Positions 1 through 5,885 are shown, counted from the first letter of the stretch. The stretch is DNA of 5,885 nt from Spirochaetaceae bacterium (GCA_031255315.1 JAIRSS010000178.1:1-5885); one strand, 5' to 3'. Numbers and translations are program-made. Notes: a model not told the origin generated them from the letters alone.

Positions 1-66
1 TTTGGAAACCAGGATCAGCGCGGACGGCGGCGGGGCGAAACGACGGGAAAAGAGTTCCTCTTTCAT
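1..66 (-). CDS. Start of an unidentified minus-strand gene (5' 22 codons only)
   Basis: Reading the minus strand from an ATG at 66-64, an open frame runs to the window edge and begins MKEELFSRRFAPPPSALILV. The peptide has a charged N-terminus (KEE, RR), a Pro-rich PPP stretch and then a short hydrophobic segment. This is too little to name a family, and it does not look like a typical signal peptide. The start is supported by a good promoter immediately upstream (76-104) rather than by a ribosome binding site: the bases before the ATG are A-rich and lack a Shine-Dalgarno match. The gene is divergent from dnaE and shares its upstream region. Function unknown. Confidence 0.5.
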   Translation of the reverse strand, partial: MKEELFSRRFAPPPSALILVSK

Positions 67-75
67 ATTTTTGTT

Positions 76-104
76 ATTGTAAAATATGCGCATAGGATAG
101 ACAA
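76..104 (-). promoter_or_regulatory. Sigma-70-type promoter for the left-edge minus-strand gene
   Basis: On the minus strand, TTGTCT (104-99) is a 4/6 match to the -35 consensus and TACAAT (81-76) a 5/6 match to the -10 consensus, with an ideal 17-bp spacer. Only 9 nt separate the -10 from the ATG at 66, so transcription would begin about 0-3 nt before the start codon. The region is AT-rich against GC-rich surroundings, which supports a promoter. Confidence 0.55.
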
Positions 105-141
105 GCCGATCCAGCCCCCTGTCCTGGGAGGCGTATATACC

Positions 142-169
142 CGGCGGTGATATGGACGTATCACCGCCG
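142..169. promoter_or_regulatory. Perfect 11-bp inverted repeat, probable operator in a divergent promoter region
   Basis: CGGCGGTGATA (142-152) and TATCACCGCCG (159-169) are exact reverse complements separated by the 6-nt spacer TGGACG. No T-run follows on either strand, so it is unlikely to be an intrinsic terminator. It lies between the promoter of the minus-strand gene and the start of dnaE, a usual place for a dimeric regulator to act on one or both genes. As RNA it would form a stable stem. I do not recognise the motif as the site of a particular regulator; the half-site spacing does not fit the CRP/FNR pattern. Confidence 0.5.
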
Positions 170-183
170 TAAAAGCGCCGGGC

Positions 184-213
184 TTGCCGGGAATTCGCCT
201 TCCCTGGTAGACT
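184..213 (+). promoter_or_regulatory. Weak candidate promoter for dnaE
   Basis: TTGCCG (184-189, 4/6 to the -35 consensus) is followed after 18 bp by TAGACT (208-213, 4/6 to the -10 consensus). The -10 ends 6 nt before the ATG at 220, so a transcript would start at or next to the A of the start codon. The match is modest and an upstream promoter is possible, for example around TATATA at 134-139, although no good -35 accompanies that one. Confidence 0.25.
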
Positions 214-219
214 CACCCC

Positions 220-3200
220 ATGACTGATTTTGTCCACCTCCACGTCCACTCGGACTTTTCCCTCCAAGACGCCGCGGTTTCAGTGATGAGCCTTGCGGAC
301 CGGGCCGAAGAACTCGGCATGAGGCACCTGGCCCTGACGGACCACGGCAATATGTTCGGGGCCATGGAATTCCTGGCGGCCTGCGAAGAAACCGTCAATC
401 AAAACGGGGAACATGTGAAGCGGAAGCGCCCCATCCATCCTATCATCGGCTGCGAAGTCTATGTGGCGCCCGGTTCCCGGCATGAAAAGAAGGGCGCCGA
501 GAGCGACAACAAATATTATCACCTGGTCCTTTTGGCGGCGAGCCGGGAGGGGTACTTCAACCTGATAAAACTCTGCTCCTTCGCCTACACGGAGGGGTTT
601 TACTACCGGCCCCGGGTGGACGACGAGCTTCTGGCCCAATACCGCGCGGGCCTCATCGTTCTTTCGGCCTGCGTGGCCGGAGAGATACCCCGGCTTATCC
701 AGGCGGGGAAGACGGGGGAGGCCGAGGCGAAGGCCCGGTACTACCGGGATCTCTTTGGAACGGATGAACAGGGGAACCCCAATTTCTACCTGGAAATCCA
801 GGATCACGGCATAACCGCCGCGTGGCTCAAGGGAGACCTTTCCCAGAGGCAGATAAACGACGTCCTGGTTGATATATCCCGGCGGAACGGCATTCCCCTT
901 GCGGCTACCAACGACGTCCACTACCTTAACCAGGAAGACGCGGGGGCTCACGACGTCCTGCTCTGTATCGGGACCGCCAAACTGCGAAGCGAAGAACGGC
1001 GGAAACGCTATTTCGGGGATCAATTCTACCTGAAGTCCGGGGACGAAATGGCCGCCCTCTTCCCGGACTATCCTGAGGCTCTCGCCAATACAGCGCGCAT
1101 CGCGGAACGGTGCAACGCCGAAATCCCCCGGGTCAAGACGAAAGACCTGCCTCAGTATCTTCCGGAATGCGAGATACCCGCCGGGTTTCAGAACGCCGAC
1201 GAGTATCTCCGGCATCTTACTATGGAAGGCTTGGCCAAACGCTACCCCGGTATGCCGCAACAGGTGGTTCAGCAGGCTGAATATGAGCTTACTACTATCA
1301 TTTCGATGAATTTTACCGGCTATTTCCTCATCGTGGCGGACTTTATCAACTGGGCGAAGGAACACGGCATCTGGGTGGGCCCCGGACGGGGTTCCGGCGC
1401 CGGGTCTATCGTAGCCTACGCCATGAGGATTACCGACATTGATCCCCTCAAGTACGGGCTGCTCTTTGAACGCTTCCTCAACCCGGAACGGATCTCCATG
1501 CCCGACTTTGACATAGACTTCTGCAACGAGCGCCGTGAAGACGTGATCAAATACGTTACCAATAAATACGGCAAGGAACGGGTGGGGCAGATCATCACCT
1601 TTGGAACCCTGGGGGCCAAGCAGGTCGTTAAGGACGTGGCCAGAGCCCTGAACATCAGTATTCCCGAATCGGAGATGATCACCAAGCTCATCCCCAAAGA
1701 TCCCAAGATCACCCTGGCCAAGGCCTTCGCGGGAGAGCCGAAATTACGGGAACTGGAAACGGACCCGAAATACACCGAACTTTTCAGCCTCGCCCGCAAA
1801 CTGGAAGGGCTTAACCGGCATTCGAGCCTTCACGCCGCGGGGATCGTGATAGGCAAAACCGCCTTGACCGATTACGTCCCCCTCTACCGGGAACCTGAGT
1901 CCAAGGGCGGCGGCATCGCCACCCAGTATACTATGAACTTCCTGGAAAGCTGCGGCCTGGTGAAGATGGATTTTTTGGGCCTCAAGACCCTGGACCTGAT
2001 TAAAAACACCCAGGACCTGATCCGCGACAAGAAGGGCCAATACGCGAATTTCGACATTGAGGCTGTTCCGGAAGACGATCCGGCAACCTACGCTATGCTG
2101 GCGGAAGAAAAGAACGAGGGGGTGTTTCAGTTTGAAAAAACCTGGTGGAAGGAGATTCTGAAAAAGGCGAAACCCGTCAGCATTGAGGAACTCACGGCCC
2201 TCAACAGTTTGGGCCGTCCGGGGCCGATGCAGTACATCCCCCAATTCATCGAATCCAAGTGGGGCCGGCAAAAGATTGAGTATCCCGATCCGTCTCTGGA
2301 AGAGGCGCTCAAGGAAACCTACGGGGTTATCGTCTATCAGGAACAGGTCATGCAGGTGGCCCGGATCATCGCCGGGTACAGTATGGGCCAGGCGGACCTG
2401 CTCCGCCGCGCCATGGGGAAGAAGAAGAAGGAAATAATCACCAAGGAAAAGGCGCCCTTTATCGCCGGGGCGGTCAAACAGGGGTTTTCCGAAGAGACGG
2501 CGGGCCGCATCTACGATATTCTGGTCCCGTTTGCGGAATACGGCTTTAACAAGAGCCACGCCGCAGCCTATTCGGTGCTGTCCTACCGCACCGCCTGGCT
2601 CAAAGCAAACTTTCCCGCGGAATTCATGGCGGCCAACCTGACAAACGAAATCGGCAGCCCCGACAAAGACAAACTCAGCGCCTATATCGAAGTGGCCCGC
2701 AAGATGGGCCTTGCCATTGATCCGCCGGACATTAACCGTTCCCAGAAGTATTTTTCCGTGGCGGACGGGCGCATCTTCTATGGGTTTCTGGGGATCAAGG
2801 GTCTTGGGGCCGCCGCCGCCGATGAAATCGTCGCCTGCCGGCAGGACGGCCCCTACACAAGCTTTATCGATTTTCTTGACCGGGTGAACATCAAAACGGT
2901 GGGAAAGAGCGTGGTCGGCCTTTTGATCCAGACCGGAGCCTTCGACCGCTTCGGCGTTTCCCGCTCGACCCTGATGGGGAATCTTGAGCGGGCGGTGGAA
3001 TACGCCCAGGGCAAGAAAGACGACAAGCAATTCGGTCAAACCAGCCTCTTTGAGGATACGGGGGAACGGGAATACCCCGACTTCGTGTTTGATCCGTTCC
3101 CCGATACAAGCCGGGGGGAAAAACTCAAGGCGGAGAAAGAACTCATTGGCTTCTATTTTTCCGGCCACCCTATGGATGATTATAAGGACCTGTGGCGGCG

Positions 3201-4158
3201 GGTGGTGAAAGTAGACCTGGGGAAGCCTGAAACCGCCGCCCTGGGGAGCTGCGTTCTTGTAGGGATCATCAAGACGGTTAAAACTATCAATACCTCGAAG
3301 GGCGGAAAGATGGCGTTTGTTACCCTGGCGGATTACAACGGCGAAATTGAGGGTATCTTCTTTTCCGGCGCATGGGAGGCGTGCCAAAATAAAATCGAAG
3401 CCGGCAACGTCGCCATCCTCAAAGGTAAGCTCGAATACCAGAAAGACAAAGACCGCTACAACTTTTTGGCCGAGGAGTGGGTCAGCCCGGAAGACGCCGA
3501 AGCTGCGGCGGCCCAGGCCGAAGCCCAGGCCCGGAAATGGGACAAGTACCGGAATGTCTGGCAGTACAAGGCGGACCTTAAACTTGCCAATCCCGCGTCC
3601 GCAGCCAAGGGGACCTATACTATCGCGGGGTTCCTTACCTCCCTGCGGGAGTTCACCGATAAGAAGGGCAACGAGATGGCCTTTGGGACCCTTAAAGATT
3701 TCGAGGGGGAAATAGACCTGGTGTTCTTCGCGTCGGTCTGGAAGGAGTGCAAGGATCTGCTTACGGTGGATGAGTTTACCGTGCTTAAGGGGAGCATTGA
3801 TCCTGCAAACGACAAAAACCCCGAAAAACCTGGCTTTAAGGCGTCCAGCGTCCCGGACCTTGCGCGGCTTATGCGGGCGGCGGCCAAAGAAAACGCCGCC
3901 GGTTCTGCGGCGGATCAGCAACGCGCCTGCCGGGAGGTGCATATCCGGCTGTCCGAAGGGGCGGTGCGGGAGGAAGCGGACCTCTACCCCCTGCGGGACC
4001 GCCTGGCGGAAAATCCCGGCGCCTGCCTTGTGTTCATCCATATCCCGGTTTCAGGCGGGGAAGCGGTGATCCGCGCCGCCGCCCAGGTGGAGGCCGGGGG
4101 CGCTCGTTTCGAGGCGTTAAGCTCCTGCGCGGGAGTGTCCGGCGTATGGCGGGCTTAA
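220..4158 (+). CDS. dnaE: DNA polymerase III subunit alpha (DnaE), with duplicated OB-fold region
   Basis: Catalytic subunit of the replicative DNA polymerase (family C), which extends primers as part of the chromosomal replisome together with the sliding clamp. The start gives MTDFVHLHVHSDFS, matching the usual DnaE N-terminus; no clear Shine-Dalgarno precedes it. The PHP domain (about 1-240) keeps all expected metal ligands: H8, H10, D17, H42, E79, H101, C151, D232 and H234. The polymerase core has GPGRGSGAGS (387-396), the catalytic pair D431/D433 in PDFDIDF, and a third Asp, D584, in KMDFLGL. RHSSLHAAG (533-541), RAMGKKKKE and YGFNKSHAAAYS (from 774) are further family signatures. A helix-hairpin-helix lies at about 855-885, and a clamp-binding motif QTSLF at 940-944. 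Two OB-like domains (about 1009-1087 and 1132-1211) are joined by an Ala-rich linker, followed by a C-terminal domain (about 1238-1312). E. coli DnaE is 1160 residues; the extra OB copy accounts for most of the added length. No intein or frameshift is seen. Probably co-transcribed with the next gene. Confidence 0.97.
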   Translation: MTDFVHLHVHSDFSLQDAAVSVMSLADRAEELGMRHLALTDHGNMFGAMEFLAACEETVNQNGEHVKRKRPIHPIIGCEVYVAPGSRHEKKGAESDNKYYHLVLLAASREGYFNLIKLCSFAYTEGFYYRPRVDDELLAQYRAGLIVLSACVAGEIPRLIQAGKTGEAEAKARYYRDLFGTDEQGNPNFYLEIQDHGITAAWLKGDLSQRQINDVLVDISRRNGIPLAATNDVHYLNQEDAGAHDVLLCIGTAKLRSEERRKRYFGDQFYLKSGDEMAALFPDYPEALANTARIAERCNAEIPRVKTKDLPQYLPECEIPAGFQNADEYLRHLTMEGLAKRYPGMPQQVVQQAEYELTTIISMNFTGYFLIVADFINWAKEHGIWVGPGRGSGAGSIVAYAMRITDIDPLKYGLLFERFLNPERISMPDFDIDFCNERREDVIKYVTNKYGKERVGQIITFGTLGAKQVVKDVARALNISIPESEMITKLIPKDPKITLAKAFAGEPKLRELETDPKYTELFSLARKLEGLNRHSSLHAAGIVIGKTALTDYVPLYREPESKGGGIATQYTMNFLESCGLVKMDFLGLKTLDLIKNTQDLIRDKKGQYANFDIEAVPEDDPATYAMLAEEKNEGVFQFEKTWWKEILKKAKPVSIEELTALNSLGRPGPMQYIPQFIESKWGRQKIEYPDPSLEEALKETYGVIVYQEQVMQVARIIAGYSMGQADLLRRAMGKKKKEIITKEKAPFIAGAVKQGFSEETAGRIYDILVPFAEYGFNKSHAAAYSVLSYRTAWLKANFPAEFMAANLTNEIGSPDKDKLSAYIEVARKMGLAIDPPDINRSQKYFSVADGRIFYGFLGIKGLGAAAADEIVACRQDGPYTSFIDFLDRVNIKTVGKSVVGLLIQTGAFDRFGVSRSTLMGNLERAVEYAQGKKDDKQFGQTSLFEDTGEREYPDFVFDPFPDTSRGEKLKAEKELIGFYFSGHPMDDYKDLWRRVVKVDLGKPETAALGSCVLVGIIKTVKTINTSKGGKMAFVTLADYNGEIEGIFFSGAWEACQNKIEAGNVAILKGKLEYQKDKDRYNFLAEEWVSPEDAEAAAAQAEAQARKWDKYRNVWQYKADLKLANPASAAKGTYTIAGFLTSLREFTDKKGNEMAFGTLKDFEGEIDLVFFASVWKECKDLLTVDEFTVLKGSIDPANDKNPEKPGFKASSVPDLARLMRAAAKENAAGSAADQQRACREVHIRLSEGAVREEADLYPLRDRLAENPGACLVFIHIPVSGGEAVIRAAAQVEAGGARFEALSSCAGVSGVWRA

Positions 4159-4204
4159 GCGCCGGCGGTATCCGTAAAGCCCCCAAGCGTTCAGGGCCGC
4201 GTGG

Positions 4205-5425
4205 ATGAAACTGGTACAATTCGGGGCGGGAAACATCGGCCGCTCCTTCATCGGGCAGTTGTTTTCCCGCTCCGGCTGGGACGTCGTTTTTGTCGACGTC
4301 AATCCCCGGATTGTATCCCTGCTGAACGAGGCCGGATGGTACCCGGTGGTTGTCAAACGGGACGGATCGCCTGATGAGCGCCGCAGTATAGGTCCGGTGC
4401 GGGCGGTGGACGGGCGGGATACGGAGGCGGTTGTCCGGGAACTCGTTTCCGCTGATATGGCTGCTTCCAGCGTAGGCAAAGGAGCCGTACCCCACATCCT
4501 GCCGGTCCTCGCCCGGGGACTGGGGGAACGGTTCAGGGTAAGGCCGGACCGGCCCCTTGATATTATCATAGCGGAAAACCTTCGCGGGGCGGCGAATTTC
4601 TTCAGAACCTCCCTGGCCGCCGCATTGGGGAGCGCCTTTCCCCTTGACCGGATGGCGGGTCTGATAGAAACCAGCATCGGCAAGATGGTTCCCCTTATGC
4701 GGGCGGAGGATTTACGGGAAGACCCCCTCCTGCTGTTTGCCGAGGAATACGAGACCCTGATTGTAGACGCCCGGGGATTTCGCGGCCCTCCGGTTGACGT
4801 CGCCGGTCTGTATCCGGTGGACGCCGTCTCCGCCTATGTAGACAGGAAGCTCTTTATTCATAACCTGGGCCACGCGGCGGCGGCGTATCTGGGATACCGC
4901 GCCGAGCCGGAAAAAACGAGTCTTGCCGAAGTTTTGGCCGCGCCGGAAGTTGAACGCGGGGCCCGCCGGGCAATGAAAGAGGCCGCCGCCGCACTGGTCC
5001 TGGAATATCCGGGCGTATACAGCCGAAGTGAATTGACGGAGCATATCGAAGATCTGCTTAGGCGGTTCAAAAACCGGGCCCTGGGGGATACGGTTTTCCG
5101 GGTAGGCCGGGATGTACCCCGCAAACTAAGCCGGGACGACCGTGTAACCGGGGCCACGCTTCTCTGCGCCCGGCACGGGCGGCCCTTTGAAGGAATCGCG
5201 GAGGTATACCGGGCGGCGCTGGGCTTTGCCGCTTCCGGGGAAGACGGCCTTCTCTTCCCGGAAGACGCCCGGTTCCGCCGGGAATATCTCCTGGCCGGAC
5301 AGCCGCCCCGTCATCTGGAACACCTCCTTACAACCCTGTCCGGCCTGAATCCAGCCCAGGCTGCGGACAAGCGGGTAATGGACGTACTGCTTGGGCGGGA
5401 AGACGGCTGCGGCGCGGCGGTATAG
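4205..5425 (+). CDS. mtlD: Mannitol-1-phosphate 5-dehydrogenase-like protein
   Basis: Member of the polyol-specific long-chain dehydrogenase family; the best fit is cytoplasmic NAD-dependent interconversion of mannitol 1-phosphate and fructose 6-phosphate. The N-terminal Rossmann motif is G7-A-G9-N-I-G12 followed by RSFIG, as in MtlD, and D31 in FVDVN ends the second strand as expected for NAD preference. AENLRG (123-128) matches the family ENMVRG region. The catalytic signature K-x4-N-x2-H is intact as K215, N220 and H223 in RKLFIHNLGHA. RVGRDVPRKLSRDDR (299-313) matches the C-terminal RVGR-RKLS-DR block. The length of 406 residues compares with 382 in E. coli. One difference is ETSIGKMVP (155-163) where E. 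coli has an SAVDRIVP-type sequence, so the substrate could differ from mannitol 1-phosphate; a uronate reductase is less likely given the N-terminus. The start follows a weak AGGG (4193-4196). It lies 46 nt after dnaE, with no PTS mannitol transporter gene in view. Confidence 0.85.
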   Translation: MKLVQFGAGNIGRSFIGQLFSRSGWDVVFVDVNPRIVSLLNEAGWYPVVVKRDGSPDERRSIGPVRAVDGRDTEAVVRELVSADMAASSVGKGAVPHILPVLARGLGERFRVRPDRPLDIIIAENLRGAANFFRTSLAAALGSAFPLDRMAGLIETSIGKMVPLMRAEDLREDPLLLFAEEYETLIVDARGFRGPPVDVAGLYPVDAVSAYVDRKLFIHNLGHAAAAYLGYRAEPEKTSLAEVLAAPEVERGARRAMKEAAAALVLEYPGVYSRSELTEHIEDLLRRFKNRALGDTVFRVGRDVPRKLSRDDRVTGATLLCARHGRPFEGIAEVYRAALGFAASGEDGLLFPEDARFRREYLLAGQPPRHLEHLLTTLSGLNPAQAADKRVMDVLLGREDGCGAAV

Positions 5426-5426
5426 C

Positions 5427-5449
5427 GGCGGCCGTTTAAGAACGCCGCC
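5427..5449 (+). terminator. Strong hairpin just after mtlD, possible terminator without a T-run
   Basis: Two bases after the mtlD stop, GGCGG (5427-5431) pairs with CCGCC (5445-5449) and CGTT (5433-5436) pairs with AACG (5441-5444). This gives a 9-bp GC-rich stem with a single bulged C (5432) and the loop TAAG. No T-run follows on either strand, so it is not a textbook intrinsic terminator; it may stabilise the mRNA 3' end. The end of the ABC remnant on the other strand falls within it. Confidence 0.4.
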
Positions 5450-5636
5450 TCCCGTACGGACGCGCTGAGTATACCCCTATTGCTTCCAGGATGATCTGTT
5501 TTTGGGCGGAGAATTCCGCCGATACCGGGAAGCGGCGGGACGTTTATCCGGCCGAGCCTATCGGTATGTACACGCCGTCCGAAAGAACGAGGGCTTCTTC
5601 TATGTCACGGACGATAAATAACGTGAGTTCGATGGG
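5436..5636 (-). pseudogene. Degraded C-terminal fragment of an ABC-transporter ATP-binding protein
   Basis: The minus strand from 5636 reads PIELTLFIVRDIEEALVLSD, then GVYIPI. This closely resembles the H-loop region of nitrate/sulfonate/taurine-type ABC ATPases (typically LFVTHDIEEA-LSDR-Y). The H-loop histidine is replaced by Arg (VRD for THD), and an in-frame TAA (5546-5544) interrupts the gene. At 5557-5543 a frame shifted by one base reads ARPDK, matching the family's SARPGK that normally follows. The original frame then continues past the stop as FPVSAEFSAQKQIILEAIG, similar to the family's C-terminal tail, ending at TAA 5438-5436. Walker A, the signature motif and Walker B are absent, and there is no start codon. 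I read this as a dead remnant whose 5' part has been lost; nothing resembling the rest is visible in the window. The family call rests on motif memory only. Confidence 0.6.
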
Positions 5637-5719
5637 AAAAAAGAAACCCCTGCCCGGATGTGGTATAATGGGATAATAACCAACTCATTATACAGGGAAC
5701 GGGGTGCAGTTTCTTTTTC
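5636..5719. repeat. Imperfect nested palindrome, possible small MITE-like element
   Basis: The outer arms are GAAAAAAGAAAC (5636-5647) and GTTTCTTTTTC (5709-5719), complementary apart from one extra A. The inner arms are GTATAATG (5663-5670) and CATTATAC (5686-5693), exact reverse complements around a 15-nt centre. The stretches between outer and inner arms are equally long (15-16 nt) and partly complementary, so the whole segment of about 85 bp can fold on itself. Its left edge coincides with the point where similarity to the ABC ATPase stops. It carries no coding capacity and no convincing target-site duplication. It may be an inserted miniature element or simply a structured intergenic region with TATAAT on both strands. 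Confidence 0.4.
5661..5669 (+). promoter_or_regulatory. Extended -10 promoter motif TGGTATAAT
   Basis: A perfect TATAAT (5664-5669) is preceded by TG one base upstream (5661-5662), the extended -10 arrangement that can work without a -35. The -35 position reads AAGAAA and is not a match. It would give a leader of about 100 nt for the gene at 5775. The motif lies inside the left inner arm of the palindrome, and the mirror copy places a TATAAT on the minus strand at 5692-5687, so its role as a real promoter is uncertain. Confidence 0.4.
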
Positions 5720-5738
5720 GGGGTAAAACGGGAAAGTA

Positions 5739-5747
5739 TGATATACT
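5739..5747 (+). promoter_or_regulatory. Extended -10 promoter motif TGATATACT before the last gene
   Basis: TATACT (5742-5747, 5/6 to the -10 consensus) with TG at 5739-5740 makes an extended -10. No clear -35 is seen 16-19 bp upstream. Transcription would start near 5754, about 20 nt before the ATG at 5775 and inside the left arm of the following inverted repeat, so a protein bound there could block initiation. Confidence 0.45.
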
Positions 5748-5750
5748 TGT

Positions 5751-5773
5751 GGTATCCCACGGGAGGGGATACC
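5751..5773 (+). promoter_or_regulatory. Perfect 8-bp hairpin/operator covering the ribosome binding site
   Basis: GGTATCCC (5751-5758) and GGGATACC (5766-5773) are exact reverse complements around the 7-nt loop ACGGGAG. The Shine-Dalgarno sequence GGAGGGG (5762-5768) is half in the loop and half in the right arm, and the stem ends one base before the start codon. As DNA it could be an autoregulatory operator overlapping the transcription start. As RNA, on transcripts from the upstream promoter, it could limit ribosome access. Confidence 0.5.
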
Positions 5774-5774
5774 T

Positions 5775-5885
5775 ATGGACACAAAAGAACGGGAAAAAGT
5801 CACAACGGATGCTGTCGCGGAATTTGAGGCGGGTCTGCGGTCAAAAGCAGAGCAATTCGAGGCAACCCACGCCGAACGAAAACTG
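5775..5885 (+). CDS. Start of an unidentified gene (5' 37 codons, runs off the window)
   Basis: The ATG at 5775 follows a strong Shine-Dalgarno GGAGGGG (5762-5768) with 6-nt spacing, the best ribosome binding site in the window. The frame stays open to the end. The peptide starts MDTKEREKVTTDAVAEFEAG and is very rich in charged residues: 16 of 37 are Asp, Glu, Lys or Arg. It has no Cys and looks helical, possibly coiled coil. No signal peptide or membrane segment is visible. I do not recognise the family. The operator-like palindrome at its start would suit a self-regulated small gene such as an antitoxin or regulator, but nothing in the visible protein proves this. Confidence 0.6.
   Translation, partial: MDTKEREKVTTDAVAEFEAGLRSKAEQFEATHAERKL

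Noticed and set aside
134..139. TATATA as the dnaE -10 element
   Set aside because: No -35-like sequence lies 16-18 bp upstream (CCAGCC region) and there is no extended -10 TG.
2416..2431. GAA/AAG-rich triplet run that could be a slippery or simple repeat
   Set aside because: It encodes the lysines of the conserved RAMGKKKKE motif of DnaE, and the frame continues normally.
1744..4041. Very long open frame antisense to dnaE (765 codons), plus a second one at 280-1365
   Set aside because: Both lie wholly opposite a clear dnaE. Their translations show no recognisable domains and are rich in Gly, Arg, Pro and Phe in the way mirror frames of GC-biased genes are.
4034..4683. Two overlapping minus-strand open frames across the dnaE-mtlD junction
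   Set aside because: They are antisense to two well-supported genes, overlap each other, have Pro/Arg-rich low-complexity composition and resemble no family.
5491..5676. Plus-strand open frame of 61 codons in the space after mtlD
   Set aside because: No Shine-Dalgarno, no family resemblance, and it lies opposite the ABC ATPase remnant, which has the better protein-like signal.
5600..5803. Minus-strand open frame of 67 codons across the palindrome and the last gene's start
   Set aside because: It crosses the promoter and ribosome binding site of the gene at 5775, is in a different frame from the ABC remnant and lacks a start signal.

Overview
The window looks like bacterial chromosome with moderately high GC and long, dense coding. 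Two complete genes fill most of it: a replicative DNA polymerase III alpha subunit (dnaE, 220-4158, +) and a mannitol-1-phosphate 5-dehydrogenase-like oxidoreductase (mtlD-like, 4205-5425, +). The style of both proteins (DnaE with a fully conserved PHP domain, MtlD variant carrying ETSIGKMVP) reminds me of high-GC termite-gut type spirochaetes (Treponema relatives). That placement is from memory and is low confidence; no rRNA or other marker is present to settle it.

Left edge (1-219): the first 22 codons of a minus-strand gene start at 66 and run off the window, so this is a divergent intergenic region. It holds a good sigma-70-type promoter for the minus-strand gene (TTGTCT, 17-bp spacer, TACAAT), a perfect 11-bp inverted repeat (142-169) that looks like an operator, and a weaker promoter candidate facing dnaE. 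Both -10 candidates lie only 6-9 nt from the start codons and neither gene has a good Shine-Dalgarno sequence, which would fit leaderless or near-leaderless transcripts.

Middle (220-5425): dnaE is followed after 46 nt by the mtlD-like gene on the same strand, with no obvious promoter or terminator between them, so they are probably co-transcribed although their functions are unrelated. DnaE is longer than usual (1312 residues) because its C-terminal OB-fold region is duplicated.

Right edge (5426-5885): there is no intact gene from 5426 to 5774. That stretch holds a strong hairpin just after mtlD, a degraded minus-strand remnant of the C-terminal end of an ABC-transporter ATPase (about 5436-5636), an imperfect palindrome of about 85 bp (5636-5719) whose left edge coincides with the end of the ABC remnant, and two extended -10 promoter motifs. 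A new gene then starts at 5775 behind a strong Shine-Dalgarno sequence that sits inside a perfect hairpin ending one base before its ATG. It runs off the right end after 37 codons. This right part resembles accessory, rearranged DNA beside a core gene pair.
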